Source: a virus. Taken from it: 36,173 nt of DNA. A program made the translations under genes and the position numbers. The notes beneath the pieces are model-generated. The model saw only the letters and a program-made list of their open reading frames with translations. It ran no database searches and was not told the origin of the DNA. Location of the stretch: positions 1 through 36,173 of IMG/VR virus record IMGVR_UViG_3300020281_000065; one strand, 5' to 3'. Shown in pieces: positions 15,089 to 23,774 of this stretch (its first letter is position 1; every line of letters begins with the position of its first letter).

Positions 15089-16554
15089 TATTTACTCCTG
15101 AAGTTAATAGTTATCATATCATAGTTAAAATTTTCTTCTTTATAGATTTTAATTCTTTCGATGAGATGATTCAAAGTGTAGTTTCTACTTGATAGATAAG
15201 TGCAATCATCTGCTATATCATATAGGGTTGCACTAAATTTGTTATTAGATTTACGAAGCACTCTACCAATACTTTGTAAATTTCTTATTCTGGATTTAGA
15301 TGGAGATGCAAAGATTACATTATGTAAGTTCTTAATGTTAATTCCAGTTGAGAAGGTGCCGTAAGAGGCAACGATGATAGCATCTTTTTCTTTCTCTGCA
15401 ATTTCACGAACTTGTTCTCTGTCTTGAACATCCACCCCTCCGTGAATAAAGAAAACCTTTTGGGTTTCTTCCTTGTCACTATTTATCTTATCAAAAAGTA
15501 TTTGTCCGTGGTTTTCCACCCTAGCAAAAAGGACTAAAGTATTTCCTTTTAAGTCTAATGCTAGATTTTTAATAAAATTATTCCTACGGTCATTACTAAT
15601 CAAGTAATCTATTTCATCTTGATAGTTAGAAAATTTTATCTCATCATGTTTTAGTAAAAGAATCTTTGCCTGTAATTTTGCAAGATAACCTTTTTCCATC
15701 AACTCATCAGTACGAACTACTTTGTAAGAAGGACCGAACAAGCCTTCAAGAACCCATTTATGTGTTTGTGTACCACTCAGTGTACCAGTAAAACCAAATC
15801 TATATTTCGCTAAATGAAGTTTTGTCATGATTTGTGTCAAAGATTTTGCTTTGAATAGATGTGCCTCATCTCCTATTACAACTTCAAATCTTTCAAAGTA
15901 CTTTCTTTCTAACTTATAGATAGATTGCCAGGTAGTAATAACAACTGGAGCACTTGGTTCTTTATCTCTTCCAGCATAAATTCTTTGACAATATGAATCA
16001 GCATCCCACCCATATTCCGAGAAGTCTTTATGCATCTGCTCTACCAGAGATGTCGTTGGAACAACTATCAGAATATTTTTCTTTCGTTCTGCAAAGTAAC
16101 GAACTACTGAGTAAATCATCAAAGACTTGCCAGAGGCAGTGGGCGATATCACTAACCTTCTATTGTGTCTTAGAGCATCGTATACTCCCTCAACTTGGTA
16201 TTTCCTTGGGCGATGATTTGAGATACGATTAATATATTCTTTAACACCTTCTTTTGATATTAGTTCATTCTCTTCATAAGGAGTACCAAAAAATTTACTG
16301 TCTATAAATTCATATTCATATCCATGTCTCTGACAAAACGAAACTAACTTATCTAACAATCCAACATATAACTCTCTAGTATGAGTTGAAAACAAACGAA
16401 TCTTTCCATCCCAATATCGTTTCCGATACTGCTTCATGTATTGTGCTCCTTCTATGTCGAAAGAAAAATGATCCGACAGTTCTTGATACACATGTGGTTC
16501 AGACTGAATCTTTAGAAAGACTTCATTCTTTTTAGAAATAACAACCTTACTCAT
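15088..16554 (-). CDS. uvsW: DNA/RNA helicase UvsW
   Basis: A superfamily 2 helicase of 488 residues, near T4 UvsW (503). The N-terminal domain (about 1-105) contains the typical MKQYRKRYWDGKIRLF. Walker A is SPTASGKS (137-144) and motif II is DEAH (229-232). Motif VI is the segment QSIGRVLRKS near the end. UvsW unwinds recombination intermediates and R-loops and helps switch from origin-dependent to recombination-dependent replication. It starts 2 bases after UvsY. Confidence 0.96.
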   Translation of the reverse strand: MSKVVISKKNEVFLKIQSEPHVYQELSDHFSFDIEGAQYMKQYRKRYWDGKIRLFSTHTRELYVGLLDKLVSFCQRHGYEYEFIDSKFFGTPYEENELISKEGVKEYINRISNHRPRKYQVEGVYDALRHNRRLVISPTASGKSLMIYSVVRYFAERKKNILIVVPTTSLVEQMHKDFSEYGWDADSYCQRIYAGRDKEPSAPVVITTWQSIYKLERKYFERFEVVIGDEAHLFKAKSLTQIMTKLHLAKYRFGFTGTLSGTQTHKWVLEGLFGPSYKVVRTDELMEKGYLAKLQAKILLLKHDEIKFSNYQDEIDYLISNDRRNNFIKNLALDLKGNTLVLFARVENHGQILFDKINSDKEETQKVFFIHGGVDVQDREQVREIAEKEKDAIIVASYGTFSTGINIKNLHNVIFASPSKSRIRNLQSIGRVLRKSNNKFSATLYDIADDCTYLSSRNYTLNHLIERIKIYKEENFNYDMITINFRSK

Positions 16555-16556
16555 GA

Positions 16557-16982
16557 CTATCCAGACCTAAAGTTGTGCCAATCAATAATATTTTTTAACT
16601 GATAACTTCTGTTCCCTACCTGTTTAATTATATCCTCAAGATAGGTAAGCATTACATCGTAGTATTTAATTTTTAAAGTTGACTGCTGTACCTTCTCATC
16701 AGCATCCATATATCTTTTTAACGCATCTTTCTCTCTAACTTTAAAAGGAAAAGGTTCGGCCTGATACACTTCAGGGTCGGATTTTCCTGAGTAATAGTTC
16801 CATCTTTCCAAACGAATCTTATTATCTACTGTTATAGATCTCTCTCTAAGTAACTTTATATTATTGTACAGGTCAAAATACTTTGCATGAAGAGATGGTA
16901 TCTTTGCTGCTTCGTCATGTAAATTGTCTTGATCAATCTGTGCGTCTTTAGACCACATACTTTGTATAGTTTCAAGATTCAT
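16557..16982 (-). CDS. uvsY: Recombination mediator UvsY
   Basis: A 141-residue, strongly helical and charged protein, close in length to T4 UvsY (137). It starts MNLETIQSMWSKDAQID and contains IPSLHAKYFDLYN, both typical of the family. UvsY loads the recombinase UvsX onto single-stranded DNA covered by gp32. It is followed at once by UvsW, an order common in T4-like marine phages. Confidence 0.93.
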   Translation of the reverse strand: MNLETIQSMWSKDAQIDQDNLHDEAAKIPSLHAKYFDLYNNIKLLRERSITVDNKIRLERWNYYSGKSDPEVYQAEPFPFKVREKDALKRYMDADEKVQQSTLKIKYYDVMLTYLEDIIKQVGNRSYQLKNIIDWHNFRSG

Positions 16983-16985
16983 AAA

Positions 16986-17543
16986 TTAAGTGTCAACTTC
17001 AATCGTATAGAACAGATACTTAAATGTTGCAGTAGCTGTAAAGTATGTATAATCGTTTTCGGTGGCAGTAAATTCTAGTGATGATAATGATATTGGGAAT
17101 AAATCTCTAAATTTTACACGGGTGCTTACATTAAAATTACTATTCAAAATTGACAATGTACCATCACTAAACTGTTCCTTAACATCTTTTTGACCATCTG
17201 ATTGTGTAATCAACTCTTGGAACTCAGATATACTTTCTGGATAACCTAAACCATATATCCAGTTATGGATTTCCAAATAATTTTCTAAGTTTTCATCTAC
17301 AATAAAATCTAAAGTTAAATCTTCAAATTCTATGTTGTCACCAGGTAAATCAATCTTTTTTAGATAGTTACCAAGTTGGGGTGTAGGTAAATTTATACCA
17401 GGTATCTTTGCACTATTGGAAAAGAAATCAACCTTAGGCGTTTTAACTATATTAAATTTAAAACCAACAGGAGACAAATAATTTTTATTTGTAACTTGTT
17501 TAGCAAAAAATGACTGAGATAAAGGATTAGTTGCTTGCGTCAT
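16986..17543 (-). CDS. Probable structural protein, tail-tube-like
   Basis: A 185-residue protein between gp23 and UvsY. Strands dominate, and the run LPGDNIEFEDLTLDFIVDENL (about residues 67-87, quoted in outline: a PGD turn followed by D-L-T-L-x-F) resembles the core of contractile-tail tube proteins such as gp19. No clear signature proves this. It could be a tube-initiator, neck or baseplate component. A gene of similar type lies here in cyanophages as I recall. A possible late promoter octamer, TCTAAATA, lies 28-35 bases ahead of the ATG. Confidence 0.55.
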   Translation of the reverse strand: MTQATNPLSQSFFAKQVTNKNYLSPVGFKFNIVKTPKVDFFSNSAKIPGINLPTPQLGNYLKKIDLPGDNIEFEDLTLDFIVDENLENYLEIHNWIYGLGYPESISEFQELITQSDGQKDVKEQFSDGTLSILNSNFNVSTRVKFRDLFPISLSSLEFTATENDYTYFTATATFKYLFYTIEVDT

Positions 17544-17570
17544 TATTTTAGACAGGTCTCCATATAGTAT

Positions 17571-17578
17571 ATTTAGAT
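17571..17578 (-). promoter_or_regulatory. Possible late promoter (TCTAAATA)
   Basis: One mismatch to the T4 late -10 TATAAATA. It lies in the gap ahead of the tail-tube-like gene, beside the T-run of the gp23 terminator. The same octamer occurs at 30536-30543. Confidence 0.4.
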
Positions 17579-17608
17579 AAAAAAAGAGACCCCCTAAGGA
17601 GTCTCTTG
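17579..17608 (-). terminator. Hairpin terminator after gp23
   Basis: The minus strand has AAGAGAC, an inner CC/GG-rich loop, GTCTCTT and a T-run continuing to 17581. It lies 21 bases past the gp23 stop, where a highly expressed capsid gene would be expected to end its transcript. Confidence 0.85.
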
Positions 17609-17629
17609 AGAAATATATAAGCGTCTCGC

Positions 17630-19075
17630 TTACATAAGGTTCTTAACAACTGTTCTCTGATAGTAACGGTTGCTGTTAGATGTGATTCTACCAAGACCTT
17701 GAGCAGTTCCTTCAGCGAATGGGTTTGAAACAAGACCGTATCTTGTCTTAAATCCAATTTTAGGTTGGAAGGTTCCGTCGTTCACGGCTCTGACCATTTG
17801 TAGAGGTACATATGGGCAGTAGAATAATCCAGCGTCATAAGGAGATGTTCCCTTATAACCAACAACATAGTACTGGTTCTGAGCACTGTTTGCTGAGAAT
17901 GGATCGATATACACTCTGTACTTACCGTTGATAGTACCAGCAAATGTATTACCAGTATCGTCAACCTGTAGGTTAGCGTTAAGAGCAGGAGTGTAATCAA
18001 GTACACCAGCCATGGTTAGAGCAGATGCTACATCAGCACTTGTCATGATGATGTTACCCTTTCCACGACGAGTCCTTTGTGCGATTCTGTTAGCATCTCT
18101 TTCGATGTTGAACAGAAGACCCTTGAACTTCTCAACTGACCATCTACCATTGGAGTCAACATCTAGATCAAAGAATCCAGCGTTGGCAACATTGACTTGT
18201 GATCCTGCTTCAGCAGTCTTATAGATTGTTCTTATAACTTCTCTGTTAATCTCTGCAAGAATTTCAGAAGAAAGTATGTTTGCTAACTCAGCCTCAGCGT
18301 TCAATCCGTGGATTGCACGAAGGTCTTGAGCAAGTTCCATGCTGTACTCTGCCTTTAGTGCTCTAGACTTAGCAGTAACAGTAACTTTCTCGATGGAGAA
18401 TGCCATCTCGTTGAAGTCACCGTTAGTACCGTCACCTAGTGCCTCAGAGTCACCAGTTGCCATACCTTGACCGAGTGAATACTGTGCTTGAACTGCATCA
18501 GATGCTGTTCCTTCAAGTATCGCAGGGTTTGTTCCTCTCTGAACTCCAGTAGAACCGAAACCAACAGTACCATCATCGTCAGTAGCATCGGTGTAATCAC
18601 CTTGAGTTGCCTGACCAATGTTAGTTCCTGCCTTGTTTGCAGAGAATGCAGAATCTGGTTCGTTGAAGAATGATTCTGTTCCACCCTGATCGGTGTATCT
18701 GGATCTCATTGCGAAGATTAATCCAGTAGGACCATTCATTGGTTGAACACCTGCTAACTCGTATGCAACGAGGTTAGGCATTGATCTTCTAATCAATGAA
18801 ATTAATACTGGGTCGAAACCTGCAGTAGGACCTGTGGATGCTGAATCTGCACCGAATGCACCTGAAGCACCTACAGCGTTACCACTGTTTGTAGGAGCTG
18901 CCTCAGTAAGCATTCCGTTTCCTGATTCAAATGCTTGTTGTTCTTTTAGAAAACGCTCTTGGTTTTCAAGGAGAACCGCCGTTGTTGAGCGTCTGTGGGA
19001 ATCCTTAATAGGATCAACCCCTTCAGCGTCGAGAAGTGGACCCCACTTCTCCATTAGTTGTTCTGCGTTGTACAT
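17630..19075 (-). CDS. 23: Major capsid protein gp23
   Basis: A 481-residue precursor matching the T4-like gp23 family (T4 521). It starts with a charged helical propeptide (about residues 1-58). LTE followed by AAPTN (56-63) fits the L/I-x-E cleavage rule of the gp21 protease, so mature capsid protein probably begins at A59. VLISLIRRSMPNLVAYELAGVQPM (about 90-113) is the hallmark HK97-fold N-arm region. The C-terminal RYGLVSNPFA is also typical. The GC content looks slightly higher than its neighbours, as expected for a highly expressed gene. No late octamer is visible directly ahead of it. Confidence 0.98.
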   Translation of the reverse strand: MYNAEQLMEKWGPLLDAEGVDPIKDSHRRSTTAVLLENQERFLKEQQAFESGNGMLTEAAPTNSGNAVGASGAFGADSASTGPTAGFDPVLISLIRRSMPNLVAYELAGVQPMNGPTGLIFAMRSRYTDQGGTESFFNEPDSAFSANKAGTNIGQATQGDYTDATDDDGTVGFGSTGVQRGTNPAILEGTASDAVQAQYSLGQGMATGDSEALGDGTNGDFNEMAFSIEKVTVTAKSRALKAEYSMELAQDLRAIHGLNAEAELANILSSEILAEINREVIRTIYKTAEAGSQVNVANAGFFDLDVDSNGRWSVEKFKGLLFNIERDANRIAQRTRRGKGNIIMTSADVASALTMAGVLDYTPALNANLQVDDTGNTFAGTINGKYRVYIDPFSANSAQNQYYVVGYKGTSPYDAGLFYCPYVPLQMVRAVNDGTFQPKIGFKTRYGLVSNPFAEGTAQGLGRITSNSNRYYQRTVVKNLM

Positions 19076-19101
19076 CGTACGGGGAAAATTAAATTTGCGA
19101 G

Positions 19102-20175
19102 TTATTTGGCCATTCCAAGGGCCTTAAGATAGTTGCTCATTGAACCACTAACTTCTGTTCCTGAACCCTCGGCAGTCACACCCTCAGAGAGAGTTTCGAC
19201 TTTATTTGGGGAACTTTTTGTTTCACTAGGGAAATAAGATTCTCTAAGTGTAACTAGTTTCTCACGGTATGCTTTTTCACTCTCAAACTCAACACCCTCA
19301 GATAACGATCCCAACTTTTCTTTTTGTGTTTCAGCAAGTCCTTCGGCTACTTCACGGAAAATTCCATCTGCTGTAGATTCACCTAGGCGTTTGTTGAGAG
19401 AAATGTTTGTTTCGATCTGTTCGTTAAGTCTGGATTCCATTTCATCTAATTTGGAGACCATACTCTCCAATACATCATATTTGTCGTCAGGGATTGATAC
19501 ATAATGATCTTCAAAAAGACTCTTCATTCCACTTAAGAATGATTCTGTCATTTCTGTCTTGAGTCCATGCTCTACTTCAATCTTGTTCTCAGACATCCAC
19601 TCAGAGGAGACATACTCCAAATAAGCATCAGTTCTTTCGATCAAGTCTGCTTTAGTAGACTCAAGTTGTTCAGACATTGTTTTTTCAAACTCAGCTGTCA
19701 TTTCTTCTTTAACAGCGTTAACTTTTTCAGTTACTGCTGCCTCGAAGATTGTTTTAGCTTTTGCTTGAAACTCTTCTGATAGTTCTTCACCACCAAATAG
19801 AGCAGCAAGATCTTGCTCGACATCCACAGTTGGAGTTGTCTCCTCTTCGGATGGGGTTTCTTCAGCAACTACTTCTGCTGAATCTTCTTTAGCTGGTTCG
19901 TCACCTTGCTTAAGAACTTCTGTACCGATAGACTGCATGGCATCAGCTTTACCTGCTCCACGATTTACTACATCAGATACAGTTTTGATTTTGGGTTCTT
20001 TAAGCTTGGCTGAGTCGTTATCTGGCTTATAGTTTTGGTTGGTAGGACCTCCCAAATCTTCATAAGACGCAGATGCTCCTGGAGAAGTTGAATCATCAAC
20101 CTTCTTCATACCGTCGCCAGACTTCGCACCCCTTGTTACAGGATTTTCCATTTCTTGTAATTCCTTAGCGGACAT
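19102..20175 (-). CDS. 22: Prohead scaffold (core) protein gp22
   Basis: A 357-residue, very acidic and helical protein rich in Glu and Lys, as expected for the scaffold around which gp23 assembles. It is longer than T4 gp22 (269) because of a disordered N-terminal part (about 1-115). The centre and C-terminus (about 125-310) are predicted coiled coil. It ends SNYLKALGMAK, like other cyanophage gp22 proteins by recollection. Several L-x-E sites could be cut by gp21. A TATAAATA late octamer lies 40-47 bases ahead. Confidence 0.93.
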   Translation of the reverse strand: MSAKELQEMENPVTRGAKSGDGMKKVDDSTSPGASASYEDLGGPTNQNYKPDNDSAKLKEPKIKTVSDVVNRGAGKADAMQSIGTEVLKQGDEPAKEDSAEVVAEETPSEEETTPTVDVEQDLAALFGGEELSEEFQAKAKTIFEAAVTEKVNAVKEEMTAEFEKTMSEQLESTKADLIERTDAYLEYVSSEWMSENKIEVEHGLKTEMTESFLSGMKSLFEDHYVSIPDDKYDVLESMVSKLDEMESRLNEQIETNISLNKRLGESTADGIFREVAEGLAETQKEKLGSLSEGVEFESEKAYREKLVTLRESYFPSETKSSPNKVETLSEGVTAEGSGTEVSGSMSNYLKALGMAK

Positions 20176-20214
20176 TTGTGAACACTCCGATTAGATCTTG
20201 TTATAATCTATGTT

Positions 20215-20222
20215 TATTTATA
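20215..20222 (-). promoter_or_regulatory. Late promoter (TATAAATA) ahead of gp22
   Basis: An exact match to the T4 late -10 octamer in the gap between gp21 and gp22, 40 bases ahead of the gp22 start. It can drive gp22 and, by read-through, gp23. Confidence 0.8.
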
Positions 20223-20227
20223 AAATG

Positions 20228-20878
20228 TTAGAGATTTGATAGGAAGTTTTGGAACAATCCTAGCTTATTCTCCTCCAGTTGTTTTTGGTCAACCATAGTA
20301 TTGACCTTCTTATATGTCTTAGCTGCAAACCTTTCTCTTACTATACCACCATCCCATACCCAATCTTTTCCTTCCATAATACCTTGTACAAAGGCATCAG
20401 GTGCGGATGGATCAGCTACAATATCAGCAGCAGTTGCGAGATGAAAATCATCAGAAACAATTTTAACACCTTCGTTATTAGTAGTAAGTGTACCAAGACC
20501 ACGAGATGATACTCCTAGTTTGACACCCTCATCGATTAGATTCTTAGCAATTCTTCCCATTGGTGTATCAAGGATCTTAGCCTTGCCAATGAAATTTGTA
20601 CCATTTTCTCTTAGAGAAGTTATTTTATGAGAGACCCTATCTAGATTTACGGTTGGACCTTCGGGATGACCCAATTCGCCAAGAGCACGACCACCAGATA
20701 TGAAACTTTCATTATATCTTTGAACTTCCTTTCGGAGTGTGTCCATCGGATACATGCGTCCATTACGATTCTTCAAGTCTCCTTGAAGGAAGATACCCTC
20801 AATAAACATAGACTTTTTACCGCCTCGCTCTTCGACGATAACTTCTACATTTTCGATTTCTTCTGTAATGAGTTTCAT
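20228..20878 (-). CDS. 21: Prohead core protease gp21
   Basis: A 216-residue serine protease, matching T4 gp21 (212). ELGHPEGP (residues 68-75) provides the catalytic histidine H71 and LGVSSRGLG (121-129) the serine, in the herpesvirus-protease-like fold of this family. It cuts scaffold and capsid precursors at L/I-x-E sites during head maturation. It follows the 90-residue gene by 4 bases. Confidence 0.96.
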   Translation of the reverse strand: MKLITEEIENVEVIVEERGGKKSMFIEGIFLQGDLKNRNGRMYPMDTLRKEVQRYNESFISGGRALGELGHPEGPTVNLDRVSHKITSLRENGTNFIGKAKILDTPMGRIAKNLIDEGVKLGVSSRGLGTLTTNNEGVKIVSDDFHLATAADIVADPSAPDAFVQGIMEGKDWVWDGGIVRERFAAKTYKKVNTMVDQKQLEENKLGLFQNFLSNL

Positions 20879-20882
20879 TGGT

Positions 20883-21155
20883 TTAATTAGTAAATCCTAC
20901 TTTTACACCTTTAACATCAGCACCACTAGCAAACACTGTGAACGCTGCTTGTTTTTCTAGAATTTCGGTAGTACCTGCTTTGAGTGTGAATGTACCCACT
21001 CCAGTACCGCCTCTAGTTTCTTGAACGGTGATTACTCTGTCAGCAGCATTGCCATTGTAAAGACGAACACAGGTTGCTTGGGTAAAACTTACCCCAGTAC
21101 CAGCCGTGGTTGGTACACTAACCTCGTCTGAACCGAGTAATAATATCCTAGACAT
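20883..21155 (-). CDS. Small beta-rich protein in the head cluster
   Basis: A 90-residue protein of alternating strands rich in Thr, Val and Gly (VSVPTTAGTGVSFTQATCVR; TFTLKAGTTEILEKQ). It lies between the gp67-like gene and gp21, overlapping the former by 8 bases. T4 has gp68 at this place, but no clear likeness is seen. It could be a head decoration or completion protein; this is inference from position and composition. Confidence 0.7.
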   Translation of the reverse strand: MSRILLLGSDEVSVPTTAGTGVSFTQATCVRLYNGNAADRVITVQETRGGTGVGTFTLKAGTTEILEKQAAFTVFASGADVKGVKVGFTN

Positions 21156-21345
21156 TAGGCTCCTCTTCTGCTGTTGCTACTTCAGGGGACTCTTCACTTT
21201 CAACGCTTCCAAAAAGACTTGCTGCTGCAGCAGGACGAGAATCGTCTACTTTACCAGCGGCTTTTGCATATAAAAGGTCTTTGATCTGGTCGCTAATATC
21301 TGCTGCGGAATTGCCCGAAGCAATCATATTGACTAGTTCTTCCAT
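21148..21345 (-). CDS. 67: Prohead core protein, gp67-like
   Basis: A 65-residue protein between gp20 and gp21, the position of T4 gp67. It starts MEELVNMIASGNSAADISDQ with two predicted helices and ends with an acidic tail (SVESEESPEVATAEEEPNV), as gp67 does. gp67 is an internal scaffold component later cut to peptides. Position and composition carry the call more than sequence. Confidence 0.65.
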   Translation of the reverse strand: MEELVNMIASGNSAADISDQIKDLLYAKAAGKVDDSRPAAAASLFGSVESEESPEVATAEEEPNV

Positions 21346-21369
21346 AATAAAACATTAGAGTTATAAACT

Positions 21370-21377
21370 TATTTATT
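21370..21377 (-). promoter_or_regulatory. Late promoter-like octamer (AATAAATA) ahead of the gp67-like gene
   Basis: One mismatch to TATAAATA, 25 bases ahead of the start codon in the gap after gp20. Confidence 0.6.
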
Positions 21378-21381
21378 AGTA

Positions 21382-23085
21382 TTAGATTTCTCCTTCTCCA
21401 GATTTAGGTAATTTTGCAGGTGTTTGCATTCCAGGTGGTTGCTCTGGTGTACCTGGCATACCAGGACCAAAACCTTGTTCCGCACCTCCTGCACCATCAG
21501 GTCCCATACCCATCGCAGCTTGCTGTTCAAACTCTAGCATTTGTTGATTAGGATCAGGTAAAACACCTTTTTCAATCTCTTGTTCTATTTGTTGATCTAT
21601 TTCTACGATCTCTTGATCCCTTTGACGGAGTACTTGTCTTCTAATATACTCTGTAGAATAGTAACGACCAGCATAAGGTTCGATCATTCCTAAAAGTCCT
21701 AAACGACCTTCCATTAATTCCTTATCTTTAAGTTCCGCAAAATGATTATCATATAAGAAGTCAAACTGTATATGCTCATTCATTGTATCCCAATCTTGTG
21801 GGGTAATAATATTCTTTAGAAGTAGTTGAGTTCTTAATAGATCTAATAGTAAGTTACTAAAACGCTTACGCAATCTACCAACAAACTTGCTGAACTTAAG
21901 TTCGTCTCTTAATATCTCTGATGATCTACCTAAATTAAATCCATCTCCAGAACCAGCAATTCTAGACTCAGGAATTGCTAATGATCTGTAAAGTTTTTTC
22001 TGGAAGTATTCAATGTCTGCTAGTTCACCTAAGTTTTGTCCGCCAGGTAATGTAGTAATTTCAGTTCCTCTACCACCTTCTCTACGAGGTAACCAGAAAT
22101 CTTCTAGCATACTCATCATTCTCTTATCGTCTCTTATCTCACCACTATTAGAATCATATACCAACTTGTTACGGTAACGCATCATAACTTCACGGAGATA
22201 TTGTTCTGCCTTTACTTTAGGTAGATTACCAACATCAATATAAAATATTCTTCTTTCTGGTGCTCTTGATAATCTGTATATAACAAGAGAGTCCTCAATC
22301 ATTCTTAACTGATTAAGTGCTTTGATTGCTTTATGTAAGTATGATAATCCAGTTCCTTTATTTCTATCTACCAATCCAGCAGTACAATATGCAACGGAAT
22401 CTTTTGCAAGTTTAATACCTTTCAATGCTGATCCTGCACCTGCTACACCAATGTTAGTTGGATATTGTGCTTTTGGTGTGTATAGAAAATACTCTTCTAT
22501 TTCTGGAAAGTATACTTTATCATTCTCATGCACATTCTGCATGTTGAATAAGTTACTCTTATCATCTTTCTTCTTTTCCTTACGCACATAACGCATCTTA
22601 AGAGGATCGATATATCTTAATTCTTGTAAACCCTCTTCTGGTTTTTTAATGTCTATGACTTTATTGTAATATAATCTTCCGTCAACATACCAGTTTCTAA
22701 AAATCTCATGACTTTTTGTGTCGAAATCAAGAAGATCTTTAATATGTTTAAATTCTTTGCGGATAATATTTTTAATACCATCACTTGCATTTAGATTCTC
22801 TAGGTCTATTTCTACAGGAGAATCATTAGTATCAGATACTATTGCTTCGTTTACAACATCTTCTACAGCATTGTCCACCTCTGGGTGTAATGCCATCTCA
22901 CGATACTTTCTTATAAGTTCATGTTCTGTTTTGTAGATACCCTCAAGATCTACAACCTGACTAGAAAAACCACCCTGAATATAATAATCAACCCCAGCCT
23001 CACCTGTCGGTGGAATGGGGCTGACTATACCCTTGGCGTTCTTTTCGTCTTTATCCTCAATTGAGAAACCAAATAGTTTCGCCAT
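21382..23085 (-). CDS. 20: Portal vertex protein gp20
   Basis: A 567-residue portal protein, near T4 gp20 (524). The segments GVDYYIQGGFSSQ, DNAVEDVVNEAIVSD (about residues 71-85) and SYLHKAIKALNQLRMIEDSLVIYRL (quoted in outline: LHKAIK...EDSLVIYR) are landmark regions used as markers for cyanomyoviruses. Twelve copies form the ring through which DNA enters and leaves the head. The C-terminus is Gly/Pro-rich (about 520-567). It has a late octamer 28 bases ahead. Confidence 0.98.
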   Translation of the reverse strand: MAKLFGFSIEDKDEKNAKGIVSPIPPTGEAGVDYYIQGGFSSQVVDLEGIYKTEHELIRKYREMALHPEVDNAVEDVVNEAIVSDTNDSPVEIDLENLNASDGIKNIIRKEFKHIKDLLDFDTKSHEIFRNWYVDGRLYYNKVIDIKKPEEGLQELRYIDPLKMRYVRKEKKKDDKSNLFNMQNVHENDKVYFPEIEEYFLYTPKAQYPTNIGVAGAGSALKGIKLAKDSVAYCTAGLVDRNKGTGLSYLHKAIKALNQLRMIEDSLVIYRLSRAPERRIFYIDVGNLPKVKAEQYLREVMMRYRNKLVYDSNSGEIRDDKRMMSMLEDFWLPRREGGRGTEITTLPGGQNLGELADIEYFQKKLYRSLAIPESRIAGSGDGFNLGRSSEILRDELKFSKFVGRLRKRFSNLLLDLLRTQLLLKNIITPQDWDTMNEHIQFDFLYDNHFAELKDKELMEGRLGLLGMIEPYAGRYYSTEYIRRQVLRQRDQEIVEIDQQIEQEIEKGVLPDPNQQMLEFEQQAAMGMGPDGAGGAEQGFGPGMPGTPEQPPGMQTPAKLPKSGEGEI

Positions 23086-23112
23086 TACTAGTTTTTTACT
23101 AACTTATATTCT

Positions 23113-23120
23113 TATTTATC
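23113..23120 (-). promoter_or_regulatory. Late promoter-like octamer (GATAAATA) ahead of gp20
   Basis: One mismatch to TATAAATA. It overlaps the stop codon of gp19 and lies 28 bases ahead of gp20. Confidence 0.6.
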
Positions 23121-23739
23121 AGGCCACATCTCCACCATTTCCAGCAGCTTCCCACCACTGTACTTGGAGATTAACTGTAAATTCTTCAACAGCATCAGAG
23201 TTATCGTATGAAAGATCCAACTGAGATACCTGTGTTGGGAACACACTATAGAATTTATATGTTCTAAGAATAGGCATATTTGATGCAGACTCCTGTGAGT
23301 TTGGAGTAACAGCAGATCTACCTAACTGATAGACATAAGCATCTCTAGTATAATCTTCTGGGTTAGTATTACCAGATGTATCTGAAACTTTTGCCATTGA
23401 GTTCATCCATCTCTCGAAAGAAGAACGGATAGCAAAATCTGAATCGTTGATTACAGTGATTTGCCATTCATCGAATGTTCTGTCACCTGCAATTTTTAAC
23501 TGTCTACCTCTAAAAGGTACTACTATTGGAGCAATGTTAGACGCTGGAAGTGCAGCAGACTTAACTAAGAATCTAGCTTTTGAATCTAGATCGTTGACAC
23601 TAGCATCAACTACTCCGTCTGGGAATGCAAGTACAACCTCAAACAGGTTAGGTCTTGCGATACCACCTGACAACCTTGACTTAAATTTGTCAATTGTCCT
23701 ATCGGCGGTCTTAGGTGGGTTTTGGTTAGTAATGGCCAT
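23119..23739 (-). CDS. 19: Tail tube protein gp19
   Basis: A 206-residue protein matching the T4-like tail tube family (T4 163), with a longer form usual in marine relatives. SRLSGGIARPNLFEVVLAFP (residues 21-40) and the strand ARFLVKSAALPAS are typical, as is the C-terminal VNLQVQWWEAAG. Stacked rings of it form the inner tube that is covered by gp18. It starts 35 bases after the gp18 gene. Confidence 0.95.
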   Translation of the reverse strand: MAITNQNPPKTADRTIDKFKSRLSGGIARPNLFEVVLAFPDGVVDASVNDLDSKARFLVKSAALPASNIAPIVVPFRGRQLKIAGDRTFDEWQITVINDSDFAIRSSFERWMNSMAKVSDTSGNTNPEDYTRDAYVYQLGRSAVTPNSQESASNMPILRTYKFYSVFPTQVSQLDLSYDNSDAVEEFTVNLQVQWWEAAGNGGDVA

Positions 23740-23774
23740 TTAATGTTTACCTCTGGGATTTTAATAAAGTTAGA

